Below, in pieces: positions 42,578 through 51,641 of a stretch of DNA of 64,000 nucleotides. Source of the DNA: Thermotoga sp. Ku-13t. GTDB taxonomy: Bacteria > Thermotogota > Thermotogae > Thermotogales > DSM-5069. How positions within the stretch are numbered: the stretch's first letter is position 1; each line of letters begins with the position of its first letter. Made by a program: the position numbers and the translations under genes. The notes under the pieces are model-generated. The model was not told where the DNA came from. It saw only the letters and a list, made by a program, of their open reading frames with translations, and searched no databases. The DNA is taken from the NCBI RefSeq assembly GCF_011057685.1, contig NZ_LNFY01000010.1:1-64000 (forward strand), read 5' to 3'.

Positions 42578-44198
42578 TCAGAACCTGTAAGTACCGCTCG
42601 CGAGCGTCCAGGATTTTTCCCAGAAGGTGTACTCAACGCTTGGAATGCTGTCGCACAGATTTTTGAACCAGCCGGACATCTGTACACCACCCGAAGCGGT
42701 CAGGCCACCCGTTAAGGAATAACCAGCCTGATTTTGCGTTCCCACAGAGGCCGACGTTTGTCCCTTGACCCATGGAGTGAGCCTCAAAAATGGACCTGCG
42801 ACGTAGTAAACGCAGGCAGCCAGCGTGAACGGTAATTTACCGGTTGCCTCAGCACCGATCTTTGCGTTCGCTTCGAAGTACACCCCAGAGTAATTCGCAG
42901 AGTAACTCACACTCTTGCTTCAGCCGTTCTGGTAAGTCACCCTGACTGAGGTGTTGAGCGTGTAAGTGGCCAGATCTTGAAGCCGATCGAACCGTATATC
43001 TTCGCAGTCGCTTCGGCATCCAGTTCGGCCACCGCTGTAACACTGCGGGAACACAGTTCACCCAGAAAGTCACGGTACTCGCCCTTTTGAACAGATCGTC
43101 CCTGGTCCACGATTTTTTCGATACTGCCATCTGACGAAACTTCCAACGATGGTGTGATGGACGGGCTGAGCGAAATGAGCGTTTCGAACTTGTCGAGCCT
43201 ATAGCTCCAGCTGAACCAACCTGTCTTCACCCAGTGGTGGTTCCACGTCAGGGCGACGCTGAAATTCACGTGACCGTGATCTTCGGCGCGACCGACAGAG
43301 TCTGACAGGTAAAGGTGCACGAGAACAATTCATCCGATGAAACGCTGAAACTCCACGTGCCGGAGAAATCGTCAGCGATCTTGTGCGGCACGGGTTTTGA
43401 AAGTTTTTCTGGCACCATTTCTTTGTTAGCGAAATGTATCGCGAAGGCTGTGTAGTCCCTCAGAGAATCGAGGGCTTTGATGCTTGTCTCTTTATCTAGC
43501 AGGTTCTTCGGTGCCCCACCGTTGGTAACTGTGTTTTCATTCAGAACCACACCACGCTCTGTCGTTTCAAGTTGAGCCTTGTACGTTGTCACACCGCCCG
43601 TATCGACATACCACGAACGTGGTTCTTTTTTGGTGAAAAACGTATTTGCGATTTTGAAGTCGGAACCCTTTGGCAGGATGATTTCGATCTTTCGCTCTGT
43701 AACGAGTGTGTTCTTTTCAGACTGGAGAAACATCGATTCGAAGAACTTCCCATCGATCTCGTTTTCGAAGTACTTCGGCATCAACTTCTCAGCTATCTTT
43801 TCGTTTTCAAAACCTTTCCTTATGATCTGAAACAGTCCGTCCACGTACCTGACGATGCCGGGAACTTTCATCTTGATCGTTATCGTAATGCCCTTGGAAT
43901 CCTCCGTGACGTTCACATCGTTGAGACTGAACGTCGGAGTCGTACCGTAGAGAAAATAGTAATGCTTGCTGAGTTCCAGAGCAAAGTTTTCGAATGCCGC
44001 TTTGTTCTTTCTAATGTTGTCGTAATGCATCATGTAGACTTTGTAAAGATCGGAGTGAGGTACGAACTCCATTCTGGTGATGATCGCAGAACCGTCCAGA
44101 AGCACTTCGATGGTTTCATTTATCGACCTTGTGAACTGTGCCGCCAGCATGGTTATAGCCAGTATCAAAAACAGTACCACAAGGAATTTTCTGTACAT
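42578..44198 (-). pseudogene. exported protein of unknown function, disrupted by two frameshifts and a stop
   Basis: The start region is intact: AGGGGGATAGGG, ATG and signal peptide MYRKFLVVLFLILAITMLAA. The N-terminal frame runs about 310 codons to a stop at 43266. Coding sense continues in another frame from about 43268 (VNFSVALTWNHHWVKTG) as if one base were lost in CACGTGA. It shifts again near 42975 (GFKIW to ATYTLNTSVRVTYQNG) and meets an in-frame TGA at 42922 before SKSVSYSANYSGVYFEA and the final beta-rich part. The repaired product would be about 540 residues, a beta-rich envelope protein. I do not recognise the family. It neighbours an IS605 remnant, consistent with local decay; sequencing error is possible but three lesions are unlikely by that route. 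Confidence 0.75.
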
Positions 44199-44363
44199 CC
44201 CTATCCCCCTGAAGAATATCGTCCGTCTAAATGATAGTGCGTGTGGCATTAGAAAACAATTAGAGCCACGAAGGGATCGAGTTGATAAGACAGATTTTCG
44301 CAAAACTTTCGCAACCGAAGTTGAATAAACTTTACTTGAGCAGTCTTCGGGGGTGATGATGCA

Positions 44364-46991
44364 TTGAAAGAGTTCTACAGACTCAGTGTGGAAGAAGTGT
44401 GCCGCGAGCTTGGTGTGGATCCTCAGAAAGGTCTTTCCAGCAAAGAAGCGAAGAAGAGGTTAGAGAAGTACGGACCAAACGAGCTCGCTGAGAGAAAGAG
44501 GCGAACAATCCTTCAGATGTTTCTCTCACAGTTCACGGACTTTCTCATCATCATTCTCCTCGCCGCGGCGGCTATATCCATCGTTGTTGGGGAAGCGGTA
44601 GATGCCATACTGATCATGATCATCGTCGTTCTGAACGCCACGCTCAGCACGATACAGGAAGCCAAAGCCGAAAAATCTTTACAGTTGCTCAAAAAGATGG
44701 CCGCACCGAGTGCGCGTGTTTTGAGAGACGGGATCATTCAGACGGTTCCTTCCCGCGAGATCGTACCAGGGGATGTGGTCATCCTTGAAGCGGGAAACTA
44801 CGTTCCTGCGGACGGCAGGTTGATCGAATCGGTGAACCTCTCCGTCAGCGAAGCCGCACTCACGGGAGAATCTCAGCCTGTGGAGAAATCCACCGAAGCC
44901 ATAGACAAACCGAACATGCCCATAGGTGATCGAACGAACATGGTCTATTCCGGCACGATCGTGAGCAGAGGCCGTGGCAAGGCTGTCGTGACGGCCACCG
45001 GGAACGAGACTGAGATCGGAAAGATCGCGAAAATGCTCACGGAGATGGAGGAAGAAGAAACACCGCTCCAGAAGAACCTTGAAAAGCTTGGAAAACAGAT
45101 AGGCCTCATCGTCTTGGTCATATGTGCGATCGTTTTCGCAGTTGGAATACTCGAAGGAAACCCCATTTTGGAAATGTTCCTCACGGCTGTGAGTCTCGCG
45201 GTTGCGGCGGTGCCGGAAGGACTGCCGGCGGTCGTGACGATCGTGCTCGCCTTAGGCATGTACAACATGGTCAAAAGGCATGCGATCATCAGAAAGTTAC
45301 AGGCTGTTGAGGCGCTCGGTTCGGTCAATGTGATCTGTTCGGACAAGACGGGCACGCTCACTAGAAACGAGATGACGGTGGTGAAGTATTACCTTCATCC
45401 GGAGAACTGGTTGAAACACGAATCGTCCAGCCAGATTCCCGACACCTTGAAAGAAGCGCTCATGGGCGCCACACTGTGCAACGATGCCTTCGTGACGTTC
45501 AAAGACAACACGAGAGCGACTTCGGGTGATCCGACCGAGATCGCGCTGACCCTCGCCGCGTGGGACTTCGGGTTGAAGAAGCCGGAACTGGAAGAAAGAA
45601 TGCCGCGCGTTCACGAAATACCATTCGATTCAGACAGAAAAATGATGACGACCGTTCACAGGAAAGAAAACACCTTCGTCTCGTACACGAAAGGTGCCCC
45701 CGATGTTGTGCTTTCGAGATGCTCCAGGTACGTTTCGTCTTCAGGAGAGATACGGGAGCTGACGGAAAAAGACAGAGAACAGATCCTGCAGGCCAACCAG
45801 CAGATGGCGCAGGATGGTTTACGTGTGCTCGCTGTGGCTTACAAAAACGTTGAAGAAGGTCGATACGAAAATCTCGAACAGGACATGATCTTTCTCGCCC
45901 TGATAGGCATGATCGATCCTCCGAGACCCGAAGTGAAAAAGGCACTCGAAAGGTGCAAGACCGCAGGTATAAAGGTCATCATGATCACGGGTGACCACAA
46001 AGCGACCGCGCAGACTATAGCGAAGGAGATCGGCATACTCGATCCGGCTGGTAAGACGCTCACTGGAAACGAGCTCATAGAGATGGACGTCGACGACCTG
46101 GCTGAAGTGGTTGAGGACGTTAAGGTCTATGCGAGAGTTTCACCGAGCGACAAACTGAAGATCGTCGAGGCGCTCAAGAAGAAAGGTAAGATCGTGGCCA
46201 TGACGGGCGATGGGGTCAACGATGCGCCAGCGCTGAAGAGGGCGGACATAGGAGTGGCGATGGGCATCACTGGCACCGATGTTTCAAAAGATGCCGCGGA
46301 CATGGTATTGACGGACGACAACTTCGCGAGCATCGTGGCTGCTGTGGAAGAAGGAAGGAAGATCTTCGACAACATAAGGAAGGTCGTTTATTATCTGCTT
46401 TCCTGCAACATCAGCGAGGTCGCGACCATATTCATCTCGATCCTGCTTCGATTACCGCTGCCTCTGATACCCGTGCAGATACTCTGGATGAACCTGGTCA
46501 CGGATGGGCTTCCCGCACTCGCGCTGGGTGTCGAGCCCGCAGAACCTGACGTGATGACGAGACCTCCAAGGGATCCGAAGGAAGGCATCATGAGCAGAGA
46601 CGTGATAAAAAAGATTTTCATCGGAGGACTTTTGCTCTCTGTTTTGACCCTCTTCGTGTACGGCTGGGCGCTGATGGAACACGACGAAATAAGGCTTCTC
46701 AGAACGATGGTTTTCTTCACTCTGTGCACGGGTCAGCTGTTCCACGCCTTCAACTCCAAATCTCTGAAGCACTCTTTGTTCAAGGTGGGTATAAGGAACA
46801 ACCCGCGCCTGATCTTGGCGTGCGTCGTGTCCTTCCTGCTGCTGCTCGCGGTGATATACGTTCCAGGCTTGCAGAACGTCTTCGGTACCACCACCCTCGC
46901 GGGGCACCAGCTTCTAGTCAGCTTGATCGCGGCGTTCATGATCGTTCCGCTGTTTGAACTTGTCAAGTGGTTCGATAGAAGGAAAGCTTGA
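44364..46991 (+). CDS. P-type cation ATPase, P2A (SERCA-like calcium pump) type
   Basis: 875-residue ATP-driven cation pump. The phosphorylated Asp is D327 in CSDKTGTLT; TGES (actuator) and the hinge MTGDGVNDAPALKRADIGVAMG are intact. Membrane helix M4 has AAVPEGLPAVVTIVLA, the calcium-site PEGLP signature. The N-terminal cation ATPase domain (EVCRELGVDPQKGLSSKEAKKRL) and a C-terminal four-helix domain are present. Calcium is the most likely ion, but manganese or others remain possible. TTG start 5 nt after GGGGGTGATGATG; no ATG is in frame nearby. Monocistronic, closed by a strong terminator. Confidence 0.93.
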   Translation: MKEFYRLSVEEVCRELGVDPQKGLSSKEAKKRLEKYGPNELAERKRRTILQMFLSQFTDFLIIILLAAAAISIVVGEAVDAILIMIIVVLNATLSTIQEAKAEKSLQLLKKMAAPSARVLRDGIIQTVPSREIVPGDVVILEAGNYVPADGRLIESVNLSVSEAALTGESQPVEKSTEAIDKPNMPIGDRTNMVYSGTIVSRGRGKAVVTATGNETEIGKIAKMLTEMEEEETPLQKNLEKLGKQIGLIVLVICAIVFAVGILEGNPILEMFLTAVSLAVAAVPEGLPAVVTIVLALGMYNMVKRHAIIRKLQAVEALGSVNVICSDKTGTLTRNEMTVVKYYLHPENWLKHESSSQIPDTLKEALMGATLCNDAFVTFKDNTRATSGDPTEIALTLAAWDFGLKKPELEERMPRVHEIPFDSDRKMMTTVHRKENTFVSYTKGAPDVVLSRCSRYVSSSGEIRELTEKDREQILQANQQMAQDGLRVLAVAYKNVEEGRYENLEQDMIFLALIGMIDPPRPEVKKALERCKTAGIKVIMITGDHKATAQTIAKEIGILDPAGKTLTGNELIEMDVDDLAEVVEDVKVYARVSPSDKLKIVEALKKKGKIVAMTGDGVNDAPALKRADIGVAMGITGTDVSKDAADMVLTDDNFASIVAAVEEGRKIFDNIRKVVYYLLSCNISEVATIFISILLRLPLPLIPVQILWMNLVTDGLPALALGVEPAEPDVMTRPPRDPKEGIMSRDVIKKIFIGGLLLSVLTLFVYGWALMEHDEIRLLRTMVFFTLCTGQLFHAFNSKSLKHSLFKVGIRNNPRLILACVVSFLLLLAVIYVPGLQNVFGTTTLAGHQLLVSLIAAFMIVPLFELVKWFDRRKA

Positions 46992-46998
46992 AGGATCG

Positions 46999-47022
46999 CC
47001 CGGTCGAAAGACCGGGTTTTTT
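46999..47022 (+). terminator. intrinsic terminator after the P-type ATPase
   Basis: CCCGGTC-GAAA-GACCGGG followed by TTTTTT. Textbook form with a GAAA tetraloop. Confidence 0.95.
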
Positions 47023-47078
47023 ATGATCCCCTCAAGGATAATCCGGATCGTTCGTAGAAATAGTTAAACGGTGAAGGT

Positions 47079-47738
47079 ATGAAAGGAATCCTGACGGTCT
47101 TGCTGCTGCTGTTCACAGTTTTCACCTTCACTAACGATCTGTTCTTTGGGGCGATAGGGAAATTCGCCAGGGATAACTTTGGACCAGAGGCCACGATCGT
47201 TTCGCTTCAGGTCAAAAGTTCACCAGGTGAATTTGATGAAGTCGAGTTGATCTCGCACAGCCGTTCCAGAAGCCTGTTCAGTTTTCTCTTCAAAGCCTTC
47301 AAAGAAAAAAGGTTCTGTGGTTATGCTCGGGTTCAGGCCGAGATCGCGGTCTTCAGAGAAGTGATCGTCGCGGCGAGAACGATCAGGTCCGGTGAACTAC
47401 TGAACGAGGAAGATGTGCAGTTGCAGAGGGTGAACCTGCTGGATCTGAACGTGGAACACTGTTCGGAGTTGAGTCAAGTTGTTGGGAAGATCTCGCGCAG
47501 GATGTTCAAGCAGAATGAACCAATCGATGCGAGGTATTTGCTGAGACCTCCGGATGTTAAGGCTGGCCAGTTGCTCACCGCGGTGGTTCAGATTGGTTCG
47601 GTCTTTGCGACCGCACAGGTGCGTGCCATGAAGGATGCCTACGTTGGTGAGAGAATTCAGGTGAGGAACGTTTCAAGCGGTACGCTGATAGAAGGTCTAT
47701 TGCAGAGAGATCTGACGGTTCTGGTGATCGGAGGTTGA
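47079..47738 (+). CDS. flgA: flagellar P-ring assembly chaperone FlgA
   Basis: 219 residues with a signal peptide (to about residue 18). The C-terminal half is a SAF/AFP-like domain: VIVAARTIRSGELLNEEDVQLQRVN at about 90, then LLTAVVQIGSVFATAQVRAMKDAYVGERIQVRN and a final GLLQRDLTVLVIGG. FlgA helps FlgI assemble into the P-ring in the periplasm. First gene of a rightward flagellar operon; ATG start after GGTGAAGGT. Confidence 0.88.
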   Translation: MKGILTVLLLLFTVFTFTNDLFFGAIGKFARDNFGPEATIVSLQVKSSPGEFDEVELISHSRSRSLFSFLFKAFKEKRFCGYARVQAEIAVFREVIVAARTIRSGELLNEEDVQLQRVNLLDLNVEHCSELSQVVGKISRRMFKQNEPIDARYLLRPPDVKAGQLLTAVVQIGSVFATAQVRAMKDAYVGERIQVRNVSSGTLIEGLLQRDLTVLVIGG

Positions 47739-47742
47739 TACC

Positions 47743-48336
47743 TTGAGGAAAGCTTTTCTGCTCGCATTTTTCCTGTTTGCAGGTATTCTGTGTGCCACCT
47801 CGCTGTGGAACAGTTCGAGCAACCCGCAATTCAGATACATCGTCTCGGACAGAAAAGCGAGCCGTGTTGGCGACATCGTCACGATCGTGGTGCGCGAAAA
47901 TCCACAGTTCAGCACCTCGACGAGTACAGAATCCTTGGAGAAGGCTCTCATGAATCTGCTCACGGGCACCGTGAAGAACATCACTAACTTCGATTTATCG
48001 AAGTTCATACCCATAAACAACAACACGAACGTCGACAAGAGTGCGAAGACGAGCACGAACGTCATCATGACCATGTCGGCCGTGGTCGTGGCGATAGAGA
48101 ATGGAAATCTGGTCATCGAAGGGAGCCGGCAGCTCAAGGTGGGCAACCAGCTCAGCGAGGTGATCATCAGAGGAACGGTGAGACCAGACGATATTGCCGC
48201 GAACAACACTGTGGATTCTTCCAAGATCGCCAACTGCCAGATATGGGTCAACGGTCAGCTCGTGTTCAGGCAGAAGCCTGACGAACAATCATGGCTCGAT
48301 CTGTTCCTCTCCACGATCGCCCGGTTCCTGCTGTGA
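47743..48336 (+). CDS. flgH: flagellar L-ring protein FlgH
   Basis: 197 residues. The signal region MRKAFLLAFFLFAGILC could be cleaved as a lipoprotein at Cys17, although the residue before Cys is Leu, not the usual small residue. The FlgH core is visible: SLWNSSSNP, RVGDIVTIVVRENPQ, and INGNLVIEG-like AIENGNLVIEGSRQLKVG with VRPDDIAANNTV. FlgH forms the outer-membrane ring of the basal body, which in Thermotogales would sit in the toga. TTG start after GGAGGTTGATACC. Confidence 0.92.
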   Translation: MRKAFLLAFFLFAGILCATSLWNSSSNPQFRYIVSDRKASRVGDIVTIVVRENPQFSTSTSTESLEKALMNLLTGTVKNITNFDLSKFIPINNNTNVDKSAKTSTNVIMTMSAVVVAIENGNLVIEGSRQLKVGNQLSEVIIRGTVRPDDIAANNTVDSSKIANCQIWVNGQLVFRQKPDEQSWLDLFLSTIARFLL

Positions 48337-48346
48337 GGTGATCTGC

Positions 48347-49339
48347 GTGAAGAAGATGTTGTTGTTGATGATAATAGTTTTAACTGTCACGATTTTCGCA
48401 TCGGCACGGATCAAAGACATCGCCAGGTTCAGAGGCGTCAGGGACAACCAGCTCTTCGGTATAGGTATCGTGGTGGGGTTGAACGGTACGGGAGATTCTG
48501 GCAAGATAAATTCCACCATGCTGAGCAACATCGCAAAAACACTCGGAGTGACGATGAATCCGGAGGACTTGAAAACGAGAAACAGCGCCATGGTGATGGT
48601 CGTGGCGGATATTCCCCCATTTTTCAAAGAAGGCATGAGGCTTGACGTGGTCGTCGCATCCATAGGCGATGCGAAGTCCCTCGAAGGCGGCATCCTGCTC
48701 CAGACGCCCCTGTTTGGTGCGGACGGTAACGTGTACGCGGTAGCGCAAGGCAGCGTGAGCACGGGCGGAGCGGAGGTAAAGGTCTCGGCAAACCTGCAGT
48801 CCAAGTACAAGGTTGTCGGCTTCATCCCGGCGGGCGCCATAGTCGAACGGGAGATACCTTTCGAGTTCGCTCAAGCGAGCACGGTGACACTTTTGCTGAA
48901 CCGGCCAGATTTCACAACTGCGGCGAGGGTCGCGCAGGCAATAAACTCCACTTTCGACAGGAAGATCGCCAAAGCGATCGATGCTTCCACCATAAAGATA
49001 GATGTGCCTTCAGCGTTCGAAGACGATGTGATATCTTTCCTGGCGCTTGTGGAGGAGATCGAGGTTTCCGTCGATACGCCAGCAAAGGTTGTTGTCAACG
49101 AGAAAACAGGAACCATCGTGTTCGGTGGTAACGTGAAGGTCCTCGACTTCACGCTGTCTTACGGTGTTTTCAACGTGACGATCAGGAATGGAAAGCTGGC
49201 CGAAGACGGAACAGAAGCCACGGTCGGTGCACTCGTTTCAGCTCTGAAGAGTCTCGGTGCCACACCACAGGACATCATCGCGATACTGCAATCCATGCAC
49301 AAAGCTGGCGTGCTGCTCGCGGAACTGGTGGTGATGTGA
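48347..49339 (+). CDS. flgI: flagellar P-ring protein FlgI
   Basis: 330 residues, slightly shorter than the usual 350-365. Signal peptide to about ASA (residue 18), then the highly conserved ARIKDIARFRGVRDNQLFGIGIVVGLNGTGDSG. The conserved C-terminal end is GATPQDIIAILQSMHKAGVLLAELVVM. GTG start 6 nt after GAGGTGATC; the open frame upstream lies over flgH. Forms the ring around the rod in the peptidoglycan layer with FlgA as chaperone. Confidence 0.95.
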   Translation: MKKMLLLMIIVLTVTIFASARIKDIARFRGVRDNQLFGIGIVVGLNGTGDSGKINSTMLSNIAKTLGVTMNPEDLKTRNSAMVMVVADIPPFFKEGMRLDVVVASIGDAKSLEGGILLQTPLFGADGNVYAVAQGSVSTGGAEVKVSANLQSKYKVVGFIPAGAIVEREIPFEFAQASTVTLLLNRPDFTTAARVAQAINSTFDRKIAKAIDASTIKIDVPSAFEDDVISFLALVEEIEVSVDTPAKVVVNEKTGTIVFGGNVKVLDFTLSYGVFNVTIRNGKLAEDGTEATVGALVSALKSLGATPQDIIAILQSMHKAGVLLAELVVM

Positions 49340-49618
49340 ATGGTTGGCCCAGTTTCATCGGTCGGCAGAAGTTCGGACAAGCTGTGGAACGCGTGCGCGG
49401 ATTTCACCGCGACGATCTTTTACGATGTGCTCAAGAGGATGTACCAATCGATTCCAAAATCCAGCCTGTTCAGACGAACACTCGCGGAGGACTGGTTCAT
49501 GAACATGGCCCTCTACGAGTATTCGAGGATAGCCACAAGGCAGGAACTCTCTTCGCTCACGGACATGATTTACGAGGCGCTGGCAAAGAAAGCATACAAG
49601 AACAATCTTTCTGTGTGA
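49340..49618 (+). CDS. flgJ: FlgJ N-terminal-type rod-binding protein
   Basis: 92 residues corresponding to only the rod-cap domain of FlgJ (LWNACADFTATIFYDVLKRMYQSIPKSS, then LAEDWFMNMALYEYSRIATR). The muramidase domain of enterobacterial FlgJ is absent, so a separate peptidoglycan hydrolase must open the wall for the rod. ATG start immediately after the flgI stop, with GGTGGTGATG as ribosome site inside flgI's end. Confidence 0.85.
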   Translation: MVGPVSSVGRSSDKLWNACADFTATIFYDVLKRMYQSIPKSSLFRRTLAEDWFMNMALYEYSRIATRQELSSLTDMIYEALAKKAYKNNLSV

Positions 49619-49627
49619 GGTGATCGT

Positions 49628-50113
49628 ATGAACATCGAAGTGGTCCAGGTGAACATACCGGAAGGCGCGAACGTGATTTTGGGTCACTCACACTTCATCA
49701 AGACGGTGGAAGATCTGTACGAAATTGTGGTGACAACGAATCCGAACATGAAATTCGGACTCGCGTTCAACGAGGCGAGTGGCCCCTGCTTGGTCAGGTA
49801 CGAGGGCAACGATCAGGAACTCATCGATGTCGCGATCGATAATGCAAAAAGGATCGGAGCGGGACATTTGTTCGTGCTGGTCATCAAAAACGGTTATCCC
49901 ATCAACATCCTCAACCAGATCAAAAATGTTCAGGAAGTCTGCAGGATCTTCGCCGCCACCGCGAACCCGCTTCAGGTGCTCGTGGTGCAGACCGATCAGG
50001 GAAGGGCCGTCATAGGTGTCGTGGACGGTTACGCAGTGAAAGGTGTCGAGACGGACAAAGATAGAGAATGGAGACACAACTTCTTGAGGCAGATCACGAA
50101 GTACAAGAAGTGA
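49628..50113 (+). CDS. adenosine-specific kinase (DUF355)
   Basis: 161 residues matching the small archaeal/thermophile family with the conserved [57 protein letters not shown] and [16 protein letters not shown] segments. Members bind and phosphorylate adenosine by structural and biochemical reports on archaeal homologues (recalled). It is downstream of flgJ by 9 nt and read from the flagellar transcript, though a role in flagella is not implied. GAGGTGATCGT ribosome site. Confidence 0.9.
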   Translation: MNIEVVQVNIPEGANVILGHSHFIKTVEDLYEIVVTTNPNMKFGLAFNEASGPCLVRYEGNDQELIDVAIDNAKRIGAGHLFVLVIKNGYPINILNQIKNVQEVCRIFAATANPLQVLVVQTDQGRAVIGVVDGYAVKGVETDKDREWRHNFLRQITKYKK

Positions 50114-50134
50114 AACGATGTGAACGACATCTTC

Positions 50135-50165
50135 AACCCGCCCGCGAGGCGGGTTTTATTTTTGT
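50135..50165 (+). terminator. intrinsic terminator of the flagellar operon
   Basis: AACCCGCC and GGCGGGTT pair around CGCGA and are followed by TTATTTTTG. Confidence 0.93.
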
Positions 50166-50177
50166 GACCTTCAACTC

Positions 50178-50230
50178 ATATATCTTGATAATGAATTCGA
50201 TAACATGAGATATATTCATGTGATATATCA
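50178..50230. repeat. three copies of the heptamer GATATAT upstream of a small gene
   Basis: ATATATC at 50178, GATATAT at 50209 and GATATAT at 50222, the last within the perfect palindrome TGATATATCA. The surrounding 70 nt are AT-rich in an otherwise ~50% GC region. They lie 20-70 nt above a consensus promoter and may be operators or an UP-like element. Confidence 0.5.
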
Positions 50231-50248
50231 ATATTTGCTAATACTCTC

Positions 50249-50277
50249 TTGACAAAAATTGAGGAACATGATAAACT
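50249..50277 (+). promoter_or_regulatory. promoter of the 54-aa protein gene
   Basis: TTGACA, 17-nt spacer, TAAACT, 20 nt before the start codon. The start codon of a longer open frame coincides with this -35, so the longer version is excluded. Confidence 0.8.
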
Positions 50278-50296
50278 TTTTCTCGGAGGTGAGAAC

Positions 50297-50461
50297 ATGC
50301 TGGAGTACATGCTCGCAAAGATCAGGCACGAAGAACTTTTGAAAGAGGCAGAGAAGGAAAGGTTGATAAGGGAAGCCCAAAAGCAGTTCAAAGTCCTGTA
50401 CGGTTCTAACGCTCAACAGGATCAGGTGAGCGAAAAGAAGAAAGAAACGCTCAAGGTCTGA
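50297..50461 (+). CDS. small charged helical protein of unknown function (54 aa)
   Basis: MLEYMLAKIRHEELL followed by a Lys/Glu-rich amphipathic helix and a polar tail ending KKKETLKV. A perfect GGAGGTGAGAAC ribosome site and its own strong promoter with upstream repeats argue for a real, regulated and possibly abundant protein. No Cys, no membrane segment and no recognised family. The helix could be a coiled coil or a nucleic-acid-binding tail; there is no further clue. Confidence 0.7.
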   Translation: MLEYMLAKIRHEELLKEAEKERLIREAQKQFKVLYGSNAQQDQVSEKKKETLKV

Positions 50462-50477
50462 GTTCGCGGAACACACC

Positions 50478-50507
50478 TTGCAGACGTCGCAGCCAGAGTT
50501 TTATAAT
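50478..50507 (+). promoter_or_regulatory. promoter of the MFS gene
   Basis: TTGCAG, 18-nt spacer, TATAAT. The -10 ends only 8 nt before the ATG of the MFS gene, implying a leaderless or nearly leaderless mRNA. Confidence 0.7.
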
Positions 50508-50515
50508 CTCTCTGT

Positions 50516-51637
50516 ATGGTGCGACAGCGTTTGATTTCGTTCTCGATAGAATTTTTCGCTTACGCATCACTCGCATGCATGACTCTGTTGAGCCATTATT
50601 TCGTTCGCATCGGTCTATCTCCGTCCATCGTTGGTTTGCTCATGGCTTTACCTTCCATCAACGCGTTGTGGGCAAACCAGCTTTATTTCTTTCTGGCCTA
50701 CAAGCTGAGTGTGAAAAGGGTGGTTCTTTACTCCTCCCTTCTGGGAATTGTTTCCGTATGGTCTCTCTTTGCTTCCAGAAATGTAGCTCTCATCTTCACT
50801 TTTAGCTTTCTTTTGATGTTCTCGCAGGGCGCACTGGTTCCACTTCTGGAATCTTCCTTGGTTGAATTCGCGAGTCAATCGAACTTCGCCTACGGTAAAA
50901 TTAGGCTCTTCGGCACACTCGGCTACGCCTTCGCTTCTTTCGTGATAGCCAGGCTGGTCAGCAGAGGTTTCAACTCGCTGTTCGTGCTCTACTCACTTCT
51001 GTTATTCTTGATAGGGTTCGTGGTGCAAACGAGTGAGCTTGAGGCGCGATTTCACCGCAGGCCTTCGGTGCGAGCGGTTGATAAAAGATTCTTTCTGCTT
51101 TTCACAGTTGTGACCTCTTCTGTGGGTTTCAACCTTTTCAACAGCGTTTTCTTGCCTGTTTTGATCGAATCGAAACGTTTCCGTCCTGAGAGTGTCGGCT
51201 TGAGCCTTGCGCTCATGGCGATGAGCGAAGTTCCCTTTTTATTGCTCGCCGAGCGGATCGTCAAAAAGCTTGGAAGTCTCAGACTGCTTCTCAGTGCGTT
51301 CTTCGTCGTAGGACTAAGGTTGGTTTTGACCCCTTTAGCAGTTAACGAGGCTCAGTTGATACTCATCCAACTCTTGCACGGCTGGACTTACATAGTGATC
51401 TACTATTCGGTGCTGTTCTTGATGAGGCAGATGCTTTCGGGTCACGTTCTGGAAGGCACGCAGATAGTTTTCTGGATGTCCCTTCAGGGTGTGGGACCTC
51501 TGCTGGGTTCGAGTGTCGGGGGAGTGGTTGTAGAGCACCTCGGAGCAGAGGCAACGTATCTGACCTTTGGCTTCATCGCCATCTTTCTTGTACTGGCAGG
51601 CTGGTTCATCAAGAAAAACTATTTTGAAGGGGAGTGA
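50516..51637 (+). CDS. MFS transporter (LacY/MFS_1-like)
   Basis: 373 residues with about 12 hydrophobic segments; the first membrane helix begins at residue 7, so the start cannot move far downstream. The MFS cytoplasmic loop between helices 2 and 3 is YKLSVKRVVLYSS, and YGKIRLFGTLGYAFASF is the conserved part of helix 4-5 in the LacY-like group. Substrate unknown. There is no Shine-Dalgarno sequence before ATG. It is 4 nt upstream of the PIG-L deacetylase start, so the pair is co-transcribed and may handle an N-acetylated sugar (inference). Confidence 0.85.
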   Translation: MVRQRLISFSIEFFAYASLACMTLLSHYFVRIGLSPSIVGLLMALPSINALWANQLYFFLAYKLSVKRVVLYSSLLGIVSVWSLFASRNVALIFTFSFLLMFSQGALVPLLESSLVEFASQSNFAYGKIRLFGTLGYAFASFVIARLVSRGFNSLFVLYSLLLFLIGFVVQTSELEARFHRRPSVRAVDKRFFLLFTVVTSSVGFNLFNSVFLPVLIESKRFRPESVGLSLALMAMSEVPFLLLAERIVKKLGSLRLLLSAFFVVGLRLVLTPLAVNEAQLILIQLLHGWTYIVIYYSVLFLMRQMLSGHVLEGTQIVFWMSLQGVGPLLGSSVGGVVVEHLGAEATYLTFGFIAIFLVLAGWFIKKNYFEGE

Positions 51638-51641
51638 GAGC

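Noticed and set aside
50249-50296. A longer 70-residue version of the small charged protein
   Set aside because: Its start codon would be the TTG of the -35 box TTGACA, ahead of the transcription start; the ATG after GGAGGTGAGAAC is far better.
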